A stretch of DNA of 18,880 bases, taken from JAJPJX01 sp964568355 (lineage in GTDB: Bacteria > Acidobacteriota > Terriglobia > Bryobacterales > Bryobacteraceae). Every line of letters starts with the position of its first letter. Position 1 is the first letter of the stretch. The translations under genes and the position numbers were made by a program. The notes beneath the pieces were generated by a model. That model saw only the letters and a program-made list of their open reading frames with translations. It was not told the origin of the DNA and did not search any database. The stretch is from the NCBI GenBank assembly GCA_964568355.1, contig CAZMRK010000213.1, forward strand, positions 1-18,880, given 5' to 3'. Positions 1-8,000 of the stretch are shown piece by piece.

Positions 1-867
1 ACTCTCATCACCCTCGCCACGGTCCCCGGCCTTTGGGCGATTTACGCCGCCGTCCCCGCGGCCACGCTCCTCAAGATTGCCTGTTTCGGCCTGCTCTGGG
101 GCATCTGCATGGTCCTGTTCGGCCTCGCCATCCCGATGGTCGGCCTTGCCATCACCTTTGCCGTGTCGCTCGGAACCTCTGCGGCCTGCGGCTCCCTGAT
201 CCCGCTGCTGATGAATCAACCCGGGCGCCTGTTGACACCTGCGGGTCTGCTCATCCTGCTGGGCCTCGCCATAGTCGTGTGCGGAGTCGCTCTGTGCGGG
301 CTTGCCGGCCGGCTCCGCGAGCGTTTGAAGGCCAAAGGCCAACTGCATCGCCCGGCCCATTTCTATCGCGGTTTTCTCTATACCGTGGCCTCCGGCGTGC
401 TCGGTTCCATGCTGAACGTCGGTTTCGCCTCAGGTGGACAGATCCAAGACCTCGCCCGCCAACACGGAGCCGGCCAGGCCATGATGTCCAACGCTGTCTG
501 GCTCGCCTGTGTCTACGCCGGTTTTCTACCGGGCGTCGTCTACTGCCTCTATCTCATGAAGAAGAACGGAACCACGGTGTTGCTCATCCGCTCTTCCCGC
601 TGGTATTACTGGTTCATGGCGGCGCTCATGGGCCTGCTCTGGTTCGGCAGCATCGTCGCCTACAGCCTGGCCACCGTAAAGCTCGGCGATCTCGGTCCTG
701 TCATCGGCTGGCCGCTGTTCATGTCCTTCGTCGTCATCATGAGCATGGTCACCGGTTGGATCGCCGGCGAGTGGTCCGAAACCGGTGCTCGCCCGGTCCG
801 TATTATGGCCTGCGGAATCGCCTGCCTCATCGCTGCCGTTGCCGTTTTGAGCTACGCGGCGCGCTGA
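1..867 (+). CDS. RhaT-like sugar/proton symporter, 5' end outside window
   Basis: The reading frame is open from base 1 to a TGA at 865-867, giving 288 residues; the start lies upstream. The protein is almost wholly hydrophobic, with about eight or nine membrane segments in this part, separated by short basic loops such as the one reading GRLRERLKAKGQ. The stretch VASGVLGSMLNVGFASGG and the early GICMVLFGLAIPMVGLAI resemble conserved parts of the L-rhamnose/proton symporter RhaT of the drug/metabolite transporter superfamily. RhaT is about 344 residues with ten membrane helices, so roughly 55 residues are missing. The likely role is proton-driven uptake of a sugar across the inner membrane. 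The substrate is uncertain, because many acidobacterial RhaT homologues are not next to rhamnose genes and none is visible here. It converges with the GH36 gene, with one base between the stop codons. Confidence 0.82.
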   Translation, partial: TLITLATVPGLWAIYAAVPAATLLKIACFGLLWGICMVLFGLAIPMVGLAITFAVSLGTSAACGSLIPLLMNQPGRLLTPAGLLILLGLAIVVCGVALCGLAGRLRERLKAKGQLHRPAHFYRGFLYTVASGVLGSMLNVGFASGGQIQDLARQHGAGQAMMSNAVWLACVYAGFLPGVVYCLYLMKKNGTTVLLIRSSRWYYWFMAALMGLLWFGSIVAYSLATVKLGDLGPVIGWPLFMSFVVIMSMVTGWIAGEWSETGARPVRIMACGIACLIAAVAVLSYAAR

Positions 868-868
868 A

Positions 869-3088
869 CTATTTGCTCTCGAAAATCAGCATTTCCGAGC
901 CCATGGGATTCTCAATCCGCAGGGGGAGTCCCTGCTCGAGCAGCCGCACTCCCTCTGCCTCAACCACCTGACCGCTATTCATGAGCTTCACCCGATAGTT
1001 CCGGGAAAAATCCAGTCCGCGTGGCCGGAACACATAGTTGCTGGATCCCGCCACCGAAGTACGGAACAAGGTCGCCACAGCGCGTCGCGAATCTGGCGTT
1101 GCATATTCCAGCACCAGCCATGGCGTCGGCTCCCGCATCTCGAGAAAAGGCGTGTGATGGTAGACCTTGCTGCCTACCATAATCGGCCGCACCTCGTCTT
1201 TAAAAAGCTGCACCGCCTCCCGGATCATCTGCCGCGAAATCGGATTGAAATCCTCCATATCGGGGCTGATCCCCCGGAAGATCGGCCGGCAGATCATCGC
1301 GATTCGCAACTGCTCGGTCAGGTCGCCGTCGGTCGCATGCTCACCCACCTCCGTGCCGAAAGTCCGCAGCAGGATCTCCGGTGGCAGAATCCACGTCATG
1401 CCATTCAGGATCTTCAGATTCCGCGGACCTCGCATCCAGTCGGAAAGCTCCGTGTTATGGAAGTGCCGCAGCATTCCCAGATCCAGCCGCCCTCCACCGC
1501 CGGCGCAGTTTTGCAGAATCACCTTCGGGAACCGTTTGTGAATGCGATCAAAAATTCCGTAGAGCGTATCCACATACCGCCACGTCAGGTTCTCCGTAAA
1601 CCCGTCCTTCACCCGGTTGCCGCCCTCCTCCACGCTGTGGTTATAGTCGATGCGGAACATGTCGAGATCGTACTTCTGGATGATCCGCGCAATCTCCGAC
1701 TCCACCCACGCCGCCACCTCCGGCTTGGTCAGGTCGAGTTGCCGGCCACCCACCACCGGCTTACCATCACGTGTCATGAGCCAGTCTGGATGCTTCTTGC
1801 GCAGTTCGCTGGCCTCTCCCGCGCTTTCGATCTCCACCCACAGCCCGAACAACATGCCCTTCTTACGGGCATATTCGCGAACCGGAGTGATGTCGTGGGG
1901 CAGCCACGAGCCCGCATGCCAGTCGCCGACATTTTTCCACCACACATTAGGATCCGGCCCGTACCAGCCGGCATCGATGAGAAACTCCTCTGCCCCCACA
2001 TCGTGCGCCAGGTCCACCTCCCGCAGCAAACCCGGCTCGTTCTCGTGGTCCACAATGTACCCGCGGTGGTTCGACTCCACCTGGTACTCACGCCCCGGAA
2101 TCGGAGGCAGAATGACGCTCTTCCTCACGTGCTCATGCAGCGCCTGGATCACATGGTCCAGATCGGCGGCCATCAGCAGCATGTGCGTCTCGGGAGTCTT
2201 TACCGTCTCCCCCGGATCGAGCACGCGAAGCGCCGGATCCGCCGCGGCCGGCCCCAGTTCGAACAGCAGCTTGGCACGGTCGCGGGCCGTATCCGTCGTG
2301 CCGGAGACACTCATTTTCCAATTGCCGCTATATCCGAGCGATCCCACGAACCATTCGCCTGTTGCCCGGTTGTGCGCAAAGAACGTCGGATGCCCCCACC
2401 CCGATTTGCCGCGTGTCCCCGCAATGCTCCGCGTGTCGTTCGCGACCGGCTGGAACTTCCACGCGCCCTCATTCCCCCACTCCTGGTATTGCGCGTAAGC
2501 CACTTCGAAAGGGGCGCCTCCTTCCTCAATCCGCTCCTTGAAATTTGCCGTGTTCCAAAGCGTCCCGGACCACGGCGAAAGCCGCGTGATCGCCGTCGCC
2601 TTGCTGCCGCGGTTCGTGATCTCGACCCACCGCACCAACACCGGCCCTCCACCCAGAAACGTCTTCAACCGGACGCCGACCGGGCGGGCCGTGCTCTCCA
2701 GTTCCACCGTCACCAGCAAGCCTTCCGACGGCTCCCGTACCTGCTCCTGGGAGGCTTTCACCCACCGCCACGTCCCTCCCAGTTCCTGCCCTTCCACGGA
2801 AAGTCCAAATGCATCGGCCAGTGGCGCGATGCCCGATCGCTTTTCACCTTCCAGGTGAAATTCGGGCTTAATCATCCCCGTTGCAAGCCAGTACCGGTTG
2901 ATCCAGTGACCGTTCCGCAACGCTTCGTCGCAGACCGTCAACCCGGAGCTGTATCGCACTCCCGGTTCGGCTCCCGTCCGGATCACCGCGCGGCTATAGG
3001 GCGCCGGTGGGACGGCCGCATAGGTCACAGACATCCTGCACAGCGTCAGGGCTGCCGGCAGAATCCATCCAAATCGCAGGAGTCGCAT
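869..3088 (-). CDS. Secreted GH36 family alpha-galactosidase-like glycoside hydrolase
   Basis: This 739-residue protein matches the size and layout of glycoside hydrolase family 36 (clan GH-D): an N-terminal beta-sandwich, a (beta/alpha)8 barrel from about residue 335 and a C-terminal beta domain. Barrel motifs seen are EEFLIDAGWYG (367-377), DLDMFRIDYN (474-483) with the expected nucleophile Asp481, NCAGGGGRLDLGML (527-540) and TELSDW with the expected acid/base Asp550. The family hydrolyses alpha-galactosides or alpha-N-acetylgalactosaminides with retention. The residue two before the nucleophile is Arg (FRID) where many alpha-galactosidases have Lys-Trp (KWD), so specificity is open. The N-terminus is a signal peptide ending near YAAVPPAP, so the enzyme is probably periplasmic or secreted. 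A start at 3127 is possible, but ATG 3088 was chosen because GAGGTG lies six bases upstream and it places the signal peptide first. It diverges from the UlaG-like gene. Confidence 0.88.
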   Translation of the reverse strand: MRLLRFGWILPAALTLCRMSVTYAAVPPAPYSRAVIRTGAEPGVRYSSGLTVCDEALRNGHWINRYWLATGMIKPEFHLEGEKRSGIAPLADAFGLSVEGQELGGTWRWVKASQEQVREPSEGLLVTVELESTARPVGVRLKTFLGGGPVLVRWVEITNRGSKATAITRLSPWSGTLWNTANFKERIEEGGAPFEVAYAQYQEWGNEGAWKFQPVANDTRSIAGTRGKSGWGHPTFFAHNRATGEWFVGSLGYSGNWKMSVSGTTDTARDRAKLLFELGPAAADPALRVLDPGETVKTPETHMLLMAADLDHVIQALHEHVRKSVILPPIPGREYQVESNHRGYIVDHENEPGLLREVDLAHDVGAEEFLIDAGWYGPDPNVWWKNVGDWHAGSWLPHDITPVREYARKKGMLFGLWVEIESAGEASELRKKHPDWLMTRDGKPVVGGRQLDLTKPEVAAWVESEIARIIQKYDLDMFRIDYNHSVEEGGNRVKDGFTENLTWRYVDTLYGIFDRIHKRFPKVILQNCAGGGGRLDLGMLRHFHNTELSDWMRGPRNLKILNGMTWILPPEILLRTFGTEVGEHATDGDLTEQLRIAMICRPIFRGISPDMEDFNPISRQMIREAVQLFKDEVRPIMVGSKVYHHTPFLEMREPTPWLVLEYATPDSRRAVATLFRTSVAGSSNYVFRPRGLDFSRNYRVKLMNSGQVVEAEGVRLLEQGLPLRIENPMGSEMLIFESK

Positions 3089-3094
3089 GATTCT

Positions 3095-3100
3095 CACCTC
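3095..3100 (-). promoter_or_regulatory. Ribosome binding site deciding the GH36 start
   Basis: On the minus strand GAGGTG stands six bases before the ATG at 3088. The alternative in-frame ATG at 3127 would add 13 residues in front of the hydrophobic leader. This site favours the shorter form. Confidence 0.75.
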
Positions 3101-3154
3101 GTCTTTTGTTAACAATACCGCTGACATCTTACCCTAATCCGAGAGTCGCCGGGC

Positions 3155-3211
3155 TGTCAATTGGAAATCGTTGACAACCATGTTGACACTATGTTGTCGA
3201 AACGGTATACC
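3155..3211 (+). promoter_or_regulatory. Divergent GH36/UlaG-like control region: promoter plus repeat operators
   Basis: For the plus-strand gene there is a -35 TTGACA at 3183-3188, a 17-base spacer and a -10-like TATACC at 3206-3211. Around it are further copies of the same word: TGTCAA at 3155-3160 facing TTGACA at 3171-3176 (inverted, 10 bases apart), and TTGTCG at 3194-3199. GACAAC (3173-3178) and GTTGTC (3193-3198) form an inverted pair. A perfect palindrome GGTATACC at 3204-3211 covers the -10 and, with the following AA, resembles the ExuR/UxuR operator core of FCD-type GntR regulators. The TGTCAA at 3155-3160 is also a perfect minus-strand -35 for the GH36 gene, but its -10 (TAGGGT, 18-base spacer) is poor. 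The arrangement suggests repressor control of both genes. Confidence 0.55.
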
Positions 3212-3251
3212 AAATCTGGTGACGCACGCTCTGCCACGTAAGAGGAGCACT

Positions 3252-4040
3252 ATGTCGGCTTTCGCGGAACGAATTCTTGAAACACAAATCGGCGACGGAG
3301 CCGTCGCCATCTTTTGGCTGGCCCAGGCCGGATTCGCCTTTAAGACTGCGCGCCGTATCGTCTATCTCGATCCCTACCTCTCCGATGTAGTCGAAACTAG
3401 GTTCGGATTCAAGCGCATGATGTCCGCTCCCATCCGCGCCGATGAAGTCCGGGCGGACCTCATCTTGTGTACTCATGAACACCTCGACCATATGGACACC
3501 GATGCCCTTCCGGTGATCGCCCGGAACACCGAAGCCCGCTTCGCCGGACCGGTCGAGTGCATGAAAGAATTCGAAAGGCTCGGCATCCCGCGCGACCGCT
3601 GCGTCTTGCTCGAGGAAAACCAAACCACCGAAATTGCAGGCATCGCGGTTACGGGCGTCTATGCGGACCACGGCGAATATGCGCCCGACGCCCTCGGCCT
3701 CGTGCTTGAGTTGGACGGCATCCGTATCTATCACACCGGCGACACCGCCTATCGCCCCGAGCAGATGCGTACGGCCGCGGGCATGCGGCCCGATGTGCTC
3801 ATTCCCTGCATCAACGGCGCCTTCGGAAACATGGACTCGCGAGACGCCGCCCGCCTTACGCGCGATGTCTCTCCACGCCTCGCGATCGCTTCGCACTTCT
3901 GGATGTTCGTTGTGCATGGCGGCGATCCGGCGTCCTATCTTGAACTCTGCAAAGAACTCGCACCCTCGACTGAGGCCGTGGTCATGCAACCCGGTGAGAT
4001 GCGCCGGGTCCTGCGCGCAAGCCCCCACGCCGCCTCTTAA
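3252..4040 (+). CDS. UlaG-like metallo-beta-lactamase-fold hydrolase
   Basis: This 262-residue cytoplasmic protein has the metal-binding signature THEHLDH at residues 74-80 (His75, His77, Asp79, His80), with further likely ligands His140, Asp164 in YHTGDTAY and His215 in ASHFW. The stretch IPCINGAFGNMD (184-195) and the overall length are typical of the UlaG branch of the superfamily, whose type member is the L-ascorbate-6-phosphate lactonase. The fold and metal chemistry are well supported; the substrate is not. A sugar or sugar-phosphate lactone would fit the neighbouring GH36 enzyme and RhaT-like symporter. An in-frame ATG at 3171 would add 27 residues, but that stretch is the promoter, and AAGAGGAG stands just before ATG 3252, so the later start was chosen. 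No signal peptide is seen. Confidence 0.85.
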   Translation: MSAFAERILETQIGDGAVAIFWLAQAGFAFKTARRIVYLDPYLSDVVETRFGFKRMMSAPIRADEVRADLILCTHEHLDHMDTDALPVIARNTEARFAGPVECMKEFERLGIPRDRCVLLEENQTTEIAGIAVTGVYADHGEYAPDALGLVLELDGIRIYHTGDTAYRPEQMRTAAGMRPDVLIPCINGAFGNMDSRDAARLTRDVSPRLAIASHFWMFVVHGGDPASYLELCKELAPSTEAVVMQPGEMRRVLRASPHAAS

Positions 4041-4120
4041 ATCGGCCTAAAGCCGCTGTCTCCCGGCCATGAAAAAAGAGCGGTCCGTTTCAATCGTCGG
4101 TGATTTTGTGAAAGAAACTG

Positions 4121-4149
4121 TTGACAATTTGTCATGCACGGTGTATTCT
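4121..4149 (+). promoter_or_regulatory. Promoter with overlapping operator palindrome for the first receptor
   Basis: A perfect -35 TTGACA (4121-4126), a 17-base spacer and a -10-like TATTCT (4144-4149) place transcription start near 4156. The palindrome TGACAA-T-TTGTCA (4122-4134) overlaps the -35 box and is perfect over six bases on each side, as expected of a repressor operator. The same half-site words occur in the GH36/UlaG-like control region, so one regulator may act on both. Confidence 0.6.
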
Positions 4150-4164
4150 CGCCCGCAGGGTGGA

Positions 4165-4205
4165 CCCGAAAGATCGGGATATGAGTGCGGCCGGATCGCC
4201 GGCCG
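4165..4205 (+). promoter_or_regulatory. Two hairpins in the leader of the first receptor mRNA
   Basis: CCCGA (4165-4169) pairs with TCGGG (4174-4178) around the loop AAGA. CGGCCGG (4188-4194) pairs perfectly with CCGGCCG (4199-4205) around the loop ATCG. Both lie between the predicted transcription start and the ribosome binding site GGAGGT (4218-4223). They could stabilise the message or tune translation. The pairing is read directly; the function is inference. Confidence 0.5.
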
Positions 4206-4226
4206 GAACCGATAGATGGAGGTCAC

Positions 4227-7200
4227 ATGCGAGTTCGTTTCTTGATCGTGGCCGCGTTGTCAGCCATGTTTACACTGTATGTTTCCGGAATTTGCTGGGG
4301 CCAGGCAGTCTCCGGCACGCTTGCGGGAGAAATCCTGGATCCTTCCGGGGCGGCCGTTCCTTCAGCCGAAATCCTCATTCAAAATGTCAACACGGGCGTC
4401 GAGGTCAAAGCCACCTCGAATGACCTGGGGTACTACACTGTGCCCAATCTTACAGCAGGTACCTACCGGATTCAGGTCAGTGTGCCCGGTTTCCGGAGAT
4501 TTGAACGCACAGCCGCCGAAGTGAACGTCGGAGCGGTCACGCGCATCGATATTTCGCTCGTAATCGGAGACGTGAAGCAGGATCTGGTTACGGTCAACGC
4601 GGAAGCTCCTCAGATTCGCGAAGAGCCGGCGCTCGGCGGAACCCTGAGTGCGGAATCCCTCATGGCCCTGCCCACATTCAGCCGGAATCCGCTTGGCCTG
4701 GCTAAATTGCAGCCCGGCGTGATGGAGAGTCCCGGCCAGCAGGGAGTTCCCAGCGCCGGAACATCAGGAAACTTCAGTTTCGCCGTCAACGGCCAGCGTT
4801 CACAGCTAAATCGTGCGCTGCTCGATGGCGTTGACGATTACGAAGGCGTTGGCGGCGGTGTCCCCGTCGTGCCGATCGTGGATGCGCTTCAGGAATTCTC
4901 CGTAAACACGAGCAACTACGATGTGGAATTTGGCCGCACTGCGGGCGCGGTCTCCATTATGACCACGCGCTCCGGCACCAACGAGTGGCATGGTAGTCTC
5001 TACGAATACAATCGCGTCAACGCCCTGTTCGCACGCAATTCATTCACCGAGCCCACCGGCGCCGGCCACTTCGTCTTCAATCAGTTCGGCGGCACAGTCG
5101 GCGGACCTGTTTACCGCAACAAACTCTTCGTCTTTGCGAATGTGCAGGCTGTGCGCGTACGCCAGGGCGGCAACACGCGCATCACCCTTCCCGTCGCGGC
5201 ATTTCGCCAGGGCGATTTCAGTTCCCTCGCGGGCTCTCACCCGATCTTCGATCCTAATACCGGAGGTGCCGGTGGAGTCGGCCGAATTCCCTTTGCGGGC
5301 AACATCATTCCGGCGAACCGCCTGAGCCCGCAGGCTGTTAAGCTGATGGCGCTCATGCCGCAGCCCAACCTGCCCGGCACCGATTCGAATTACATCGCGC
5401 CCAATGTGAATCCGATTGATGAAGCGTTCGGCACCATTCGTGGAGATTACACTCTCAATGACTCCAATCGCATGTTCATCCGCTACACGCGCCGGCACGG
5501 GGATTCCGTCAGCTCTGTTCCCGCCCTCGGTAAAGCGGTGAACCCGGGAAGCAATGTAGGCTTCGGACGCAACAACAGCCTCATGGCCGACTGGACCCAC
5601 CTTTTCAGTTCCACCTTCATCCTGGATGCACGCTTCGGCTGGACCCAGACCCTCAGTTCTTCATTGCCCGTCGATCTGAATTCCAACACCTCTGCGGAAA
5701 TTGGCATCCCCGGCCTGAATGACGCTTGTCCGGACTGTGGCGGCCTCGCCGGCTTTCGCGTCGGTGGCCCGGTTGGGAATTTCGACATCGGCAATTCCGA
5801 TCACTCCCGCACGATCGACAATTACGGATCCTACAACTATCAGGCCATCGCCACATGGAACCGCGGATCGCATAACTTTAAATTCGGCGCCGATATCGAT
5901 ATCACCTGGCGCGACCGTCTGGACACTGGTTCTCAAGGCAACTTTGGCTGTCAGGATTCCTCGCTCTGCGATGTGAACGGCTTCTCGCAGAACCTCACCG
6001 GCACTCCCGATGTTCCCGGTTCCGGTCTCGGCGTCGCCTCCCTGATGCTAGGCCTTTCCAGCCAGTTCCAGCGCGTCGTCTACGCCAACCGTCTTCCCGA
6101 GGCGAGGCAGAACCTTTTGGCCTTCTTCGCGCAGGATCAGTGGCAGGCTACCCGAAAGCTCACTCTGACGCTCGGCCTCCGCTGGGATTACATCGGCTAC
6201 CCCACCTCTCCCACGCCTGGAGGCATTGCCAGCTTCAACTTCAGCAATGCCTATACCATCATCAGCAACTTCGGGGATACTTCCGCTACCGCCAACGTCA
6301 ACAACAACTATCATGATTTCGGACCACGCATCGGCATCGCCTACAAGCTGACGCCCAACACTGTCATCCGAACCGGCTTCGCGCGCACCTTCTCGCTCGG
6401 CTACTACGGCGCCAATTTCGGCGCGATCACCAATGACTGGCCGAATGCTACCCGGCAACGGATCGTGCAGTCCGTCGATCCATACACGCCCATCGGCGTC
6501 ACCCTCATGAGTGGTCCCACGCGTTTCATATCCGGTTTCGAAATCCTGCAAGCCGCCGGCAATCCAGGCCAGTACCCCACTCCGCTTGATTCCGCGGGCT
6601 TCGGGACGGATAGCGACAACCCGACCCATTCGATCGATCAGTGGAACTTCTCCATTCAGCACGCGTTCAAAGACTTTAGCTTCTCCGCTGCTTACGTCGG
6701 CAATGCCGGCCGCCACATTTTCTACCGCACGGATTGGAACGCCGCGGTACCCGGCCCCGGCCCGCTCGTTTCCCGCCGCCGGTACGGCGCCCTCGGCTAC
6801 AACGTCGTCGAATACAACCAGTCCAATCATGGCAGCACCGGATACAACGGCTTGCAGTTGCAGGCCGAGAAGCGTTACCGCGGCGGTTTCATGCTGACTA
6901 CTGCCGTTACCTGGAGCAAGTCCTACGATTTCGGCATTCAGACGGCTATGTACCCGTTTGACACCAACCTGGACCGCGCCCCACAAGATCTCGACCGCGC
7001 CTTCACGGTCTCGGTCGGACACGTCTGGGATCTTCCCTTCGGTCCCAATCGGCGCTTCCTGAACCAGCCCGGACCGGCTCGCTTCCTGTTCGGCGGCTGG
7101 CAGTTCTCCGGTATCAGTCGCTGGATGTCCGGTGCGCCCTTCACTCCCACCCTCGGCAACAACGCGTCCCTGAACTCCGATTGCTGCACGTTGCGGCCCA

Positions 7201-7532
7201 ACCGTAATGCCAAAGGCACCGTTTCGAACCCCAATCGCAGCCGCTGGTTCGATCCCACTGCCTTCTCCGTACCGGCTCAATATACCTTCGGAAACTCTGG
7301 CCGCAATATTCTCCGCGGACCCGCCTTCAGTTCGTTCGACTGGGCTCTCACCAAATCGTTCCACTTCACGGAGCGTAAGCAACTGGAGTTGAGTTGGCAG
7401 GTCTTTAATGCGCTGAACTCCACGAACTTGTCCAACCCCGTAGGCACGGTCGATTCTGCAACCGCCGGCCGTATTCTGGGTATTGCTGCTCCGATGCGCC
7501 GGCAGCAGATCGGCCTCCACTTCTTCTTCTGA
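4227..7532 (+). CDS. Oar-like TonB-dependent outer-membrane receptor, first copy
   Basis: This 1101-residue protein starts with a signal peptide that probably ends after WGQA, followed by a carboxypeptidase-regulatory-like domain (about residues 28-115, with GEILDPSGAAVPSA and TAGTYRIQVSVPGF). A plug domain follows (about 120-250: VNGQRSQLNRALLDGVDDYEG, then GRTAGAVSIMTTRSGTNEWHGS), then a long beta-barrel ending in the aromatic HFFF expected for outer-membrane insertion. This is the Oar/OmpA-related layout greatly expanded in Solibacter-type acidobacteria. The family is thought to bind or import large substrates using the TonB complex; the ligand is unknown. ATG 4227 was chosen over 4185 because GGAGGT lies four bases upstream and the earlier stretch forms a hairpin. 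Cysteines at 501/504 (CPDC), 575/581 and 986/987 could form disulfides in surface loops. It appears to be a single-gene transcript. Confidence 0.88.
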   Translation: MRVRFLIVAALSAMFTLYVSGICWGQAVSGTLAGEILDPSGAAVPSAEILIQNVNTGVEVKATSNDLGYYTVPNLTAGTYRIQVSVPGFRRFERTAAEVNVGAVTRIDISLVIGDVKQDLVTVNAEAPQIREEPALGGTLSAESLMALPTFSRNPLGLAKLQPGVMESPGQQGVPSAGTSGNFSFAVNGQRSQLNRALLDGVDDYEGVGGGVPVVPIVDALQEFSVNTSNYDVEFGRTAGAVSIMTTRSGTNEWHGSLYEYNRVNALFARNSFTEPTGAGHFVFNQFGGTVGGPVYRNKLFVFANVQAVRVRQGGNTRITLPVAAFRQGDFSSLAGSHPIFDPNTGGAGGVGRIPFAGNIIPANRLSPQAVKLMALMPQPNLPGTDSNYIAPNVNPIDEAFGTIRGDYTLNDSNRMFIRYTRRHGDSVSSVPALGKAVNPGSNVGFGRNNSLMADWTHLFSSTFILDARFGWTQTLSSSLPVDLNSNTSAEIGIPGLNDACPDCGGLAGFRVGGPVGNFDIGNSDHSRTIDNYGSYNYQAIATWNRGSHNFKFGADIDITWRDRLDTGSQGNFGCQDSSLCDVNGFSQNLTGTPDVPGSGLGVASLMLGLSSQFQRVVYANRLPEARQNLLAFFAQDQWQATRKLTLTLGLRWDYIGYPTSPTPGGIASFNFSNAYTIISNFGDTSATANVNNNYHDFGPRIGIAYKLTPNTVIRTGFARTFSLGYYGANFGAITNDWPNATRQRIVQSVDPYTPIGVTLMSGPTRFISGFEILQAAGNPGQYPTPLDSAGFGTDSDNPTHSIDQWNFSIQHAFKDFSFSAAYVGNAGRHIFYRTDWNAAVPGPGPLVSRRRYGALGYNVVEYNQSNHGSTGYNGLQLQAEKRYRGGFMLTTAVTWSKSYDFGIQTAMYPFDTNLDRAPQDLDRAFTVSVGHVWDLPFGPNRRFLNQPGPARFLFGGWQFSGISRWMSGAPFTPTLGNNASLNSDCCTLRPNRNAKGTVSNPNRSRWFDPTAFSVPAQYTFGNSGRNILRGPAFSSFDWALTKSFHFTERKQLELSWQVFNALNSTNLSNPVGTVDSATAGRILGIAAPMRRQQIGLHFFF

Positions 7533-7710
7533 TATGGAGGCACTTTGTCAAGGCTGGTGCGATTCTCAGAAATGTTGATCTGCTTGATATAACACAAAGC
7601 CGATTTTCTTACGCCAATTATCGCCTCCCGTCGTGATCGCGCCCTGTGTAACATCGCCGCCATCCGATCCCACTCCGTGCAGCTACGAACCACAGAATTG
7701 GAGCAAAGAC
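7533..7710. other. Start of the long intergenic stretch; nothing recognised
   Basis: Bases 7533-8000 hold no intact gene. In this first part I see no convincing ORF, terminator, repeat or RNA. The remaining part contains the LuxR remnant and the promoter listed separately. Confidence 0.5.
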
Positions 7711-7903
7711 TCAGGCAGACCGCCGCTGAACCCCGAGCCTGGCAGCCATAGGCATCAGATCGGGAAGCGAGTCTGCCTTCATCTTCTTCATCAAGGTGCC
7801 GCGGTGTGCCTGGACCGTGATCTCGCTGATGCCAAGCTCCGTGCCTGCCTGCTTGTTCAATAAGCCAGACACAACCAAAGTCATGACTTCGCTCCCGCGC
7901 CGG
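7711..7903 (-). pseudogene. LuxR/FixJ-type response-regulator HTH remnant
   Basis: The minus strand encodes EVMTLVVSGLLNKQ, then GISEITVQAHRGTLMKKMKADSLPDL and a normal-looking C-terminus. This is the HTH_LuxR output domain of a FixJ/NarL-type response regulator. No phosphoacceptor receiver domain lies upstream. The usual lead-in (LTPREREVM) is split: a neighbouring frame reads PARER up to about 7892, and the HTH frame resumes at EVM, as if two bases had been lost near 7888-7892. An intact-looking frame with an ATG at 7953 exists, but its first 16 residues resemble nothing in the family and lie over the promoter of the divergent operon. I therefore read it as a 5'-truncated, frameshifted relic. 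A short, stand-alone HTH protein starting at 7953 or 7888 is the alternative. Confidence 0.7.
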
Positions 7904-7931
7904 AACTCCCCACCCGCTCGTCTGCCCCCTT

Positions 7932-7945
7932 TGTGAAATTTCAGA
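7932..7945. promoter_or_regulatory. Candidate operator, palindrome TGAAATTTCA (copy 1)
   Basis: TGTGAAATTTCAGA contains the perfect 10-base palindrome TGAAATTTCA (7934-7943). It ends one base before the -35 box of the NHL operon promoter. The exact reverse complement of all 14 bases recurs at 15244-15257. Confidence 0.45.
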
Positions 7946-7946
7946 T

Positions 7947-7975
7947 TTGACACGGCGGTAGTGCGGGGATATTCT
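7947..7975 (+). promoter_or_regulatory. Promoter of the NHL-DUF1549-DUF1501-FGE operon
   Basis: TTGACA (7947-7952), a 17-base spacer and TATTCT (7970-7975) repeat exactly the box sequences and spacing of the first receptor promoter. Transcription should start near 7982, giving a leader of about 20 bases with AGGAGA at 7991-7996 before ATG 8001. Confidence 0.6.
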
Positions 7976-8000
7976 TATCAGGACAGAGTCAGGAGAGACC

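Noticed and set aside
1154..3112. Long open frame on the plus strand opposite the GH36 gene
   Set aside because: Its product is Arg/His/Pro-rich with no recognisable domain, while the minus strand encodes a full GH36 enzyme. It is a GC-driven shadow.
4043..4055. Hairpin CGGC-CTAAA-GCCG after the UlaG-like gene as a terminator
   Set aside because: Only four base pairs and no T-run follows.
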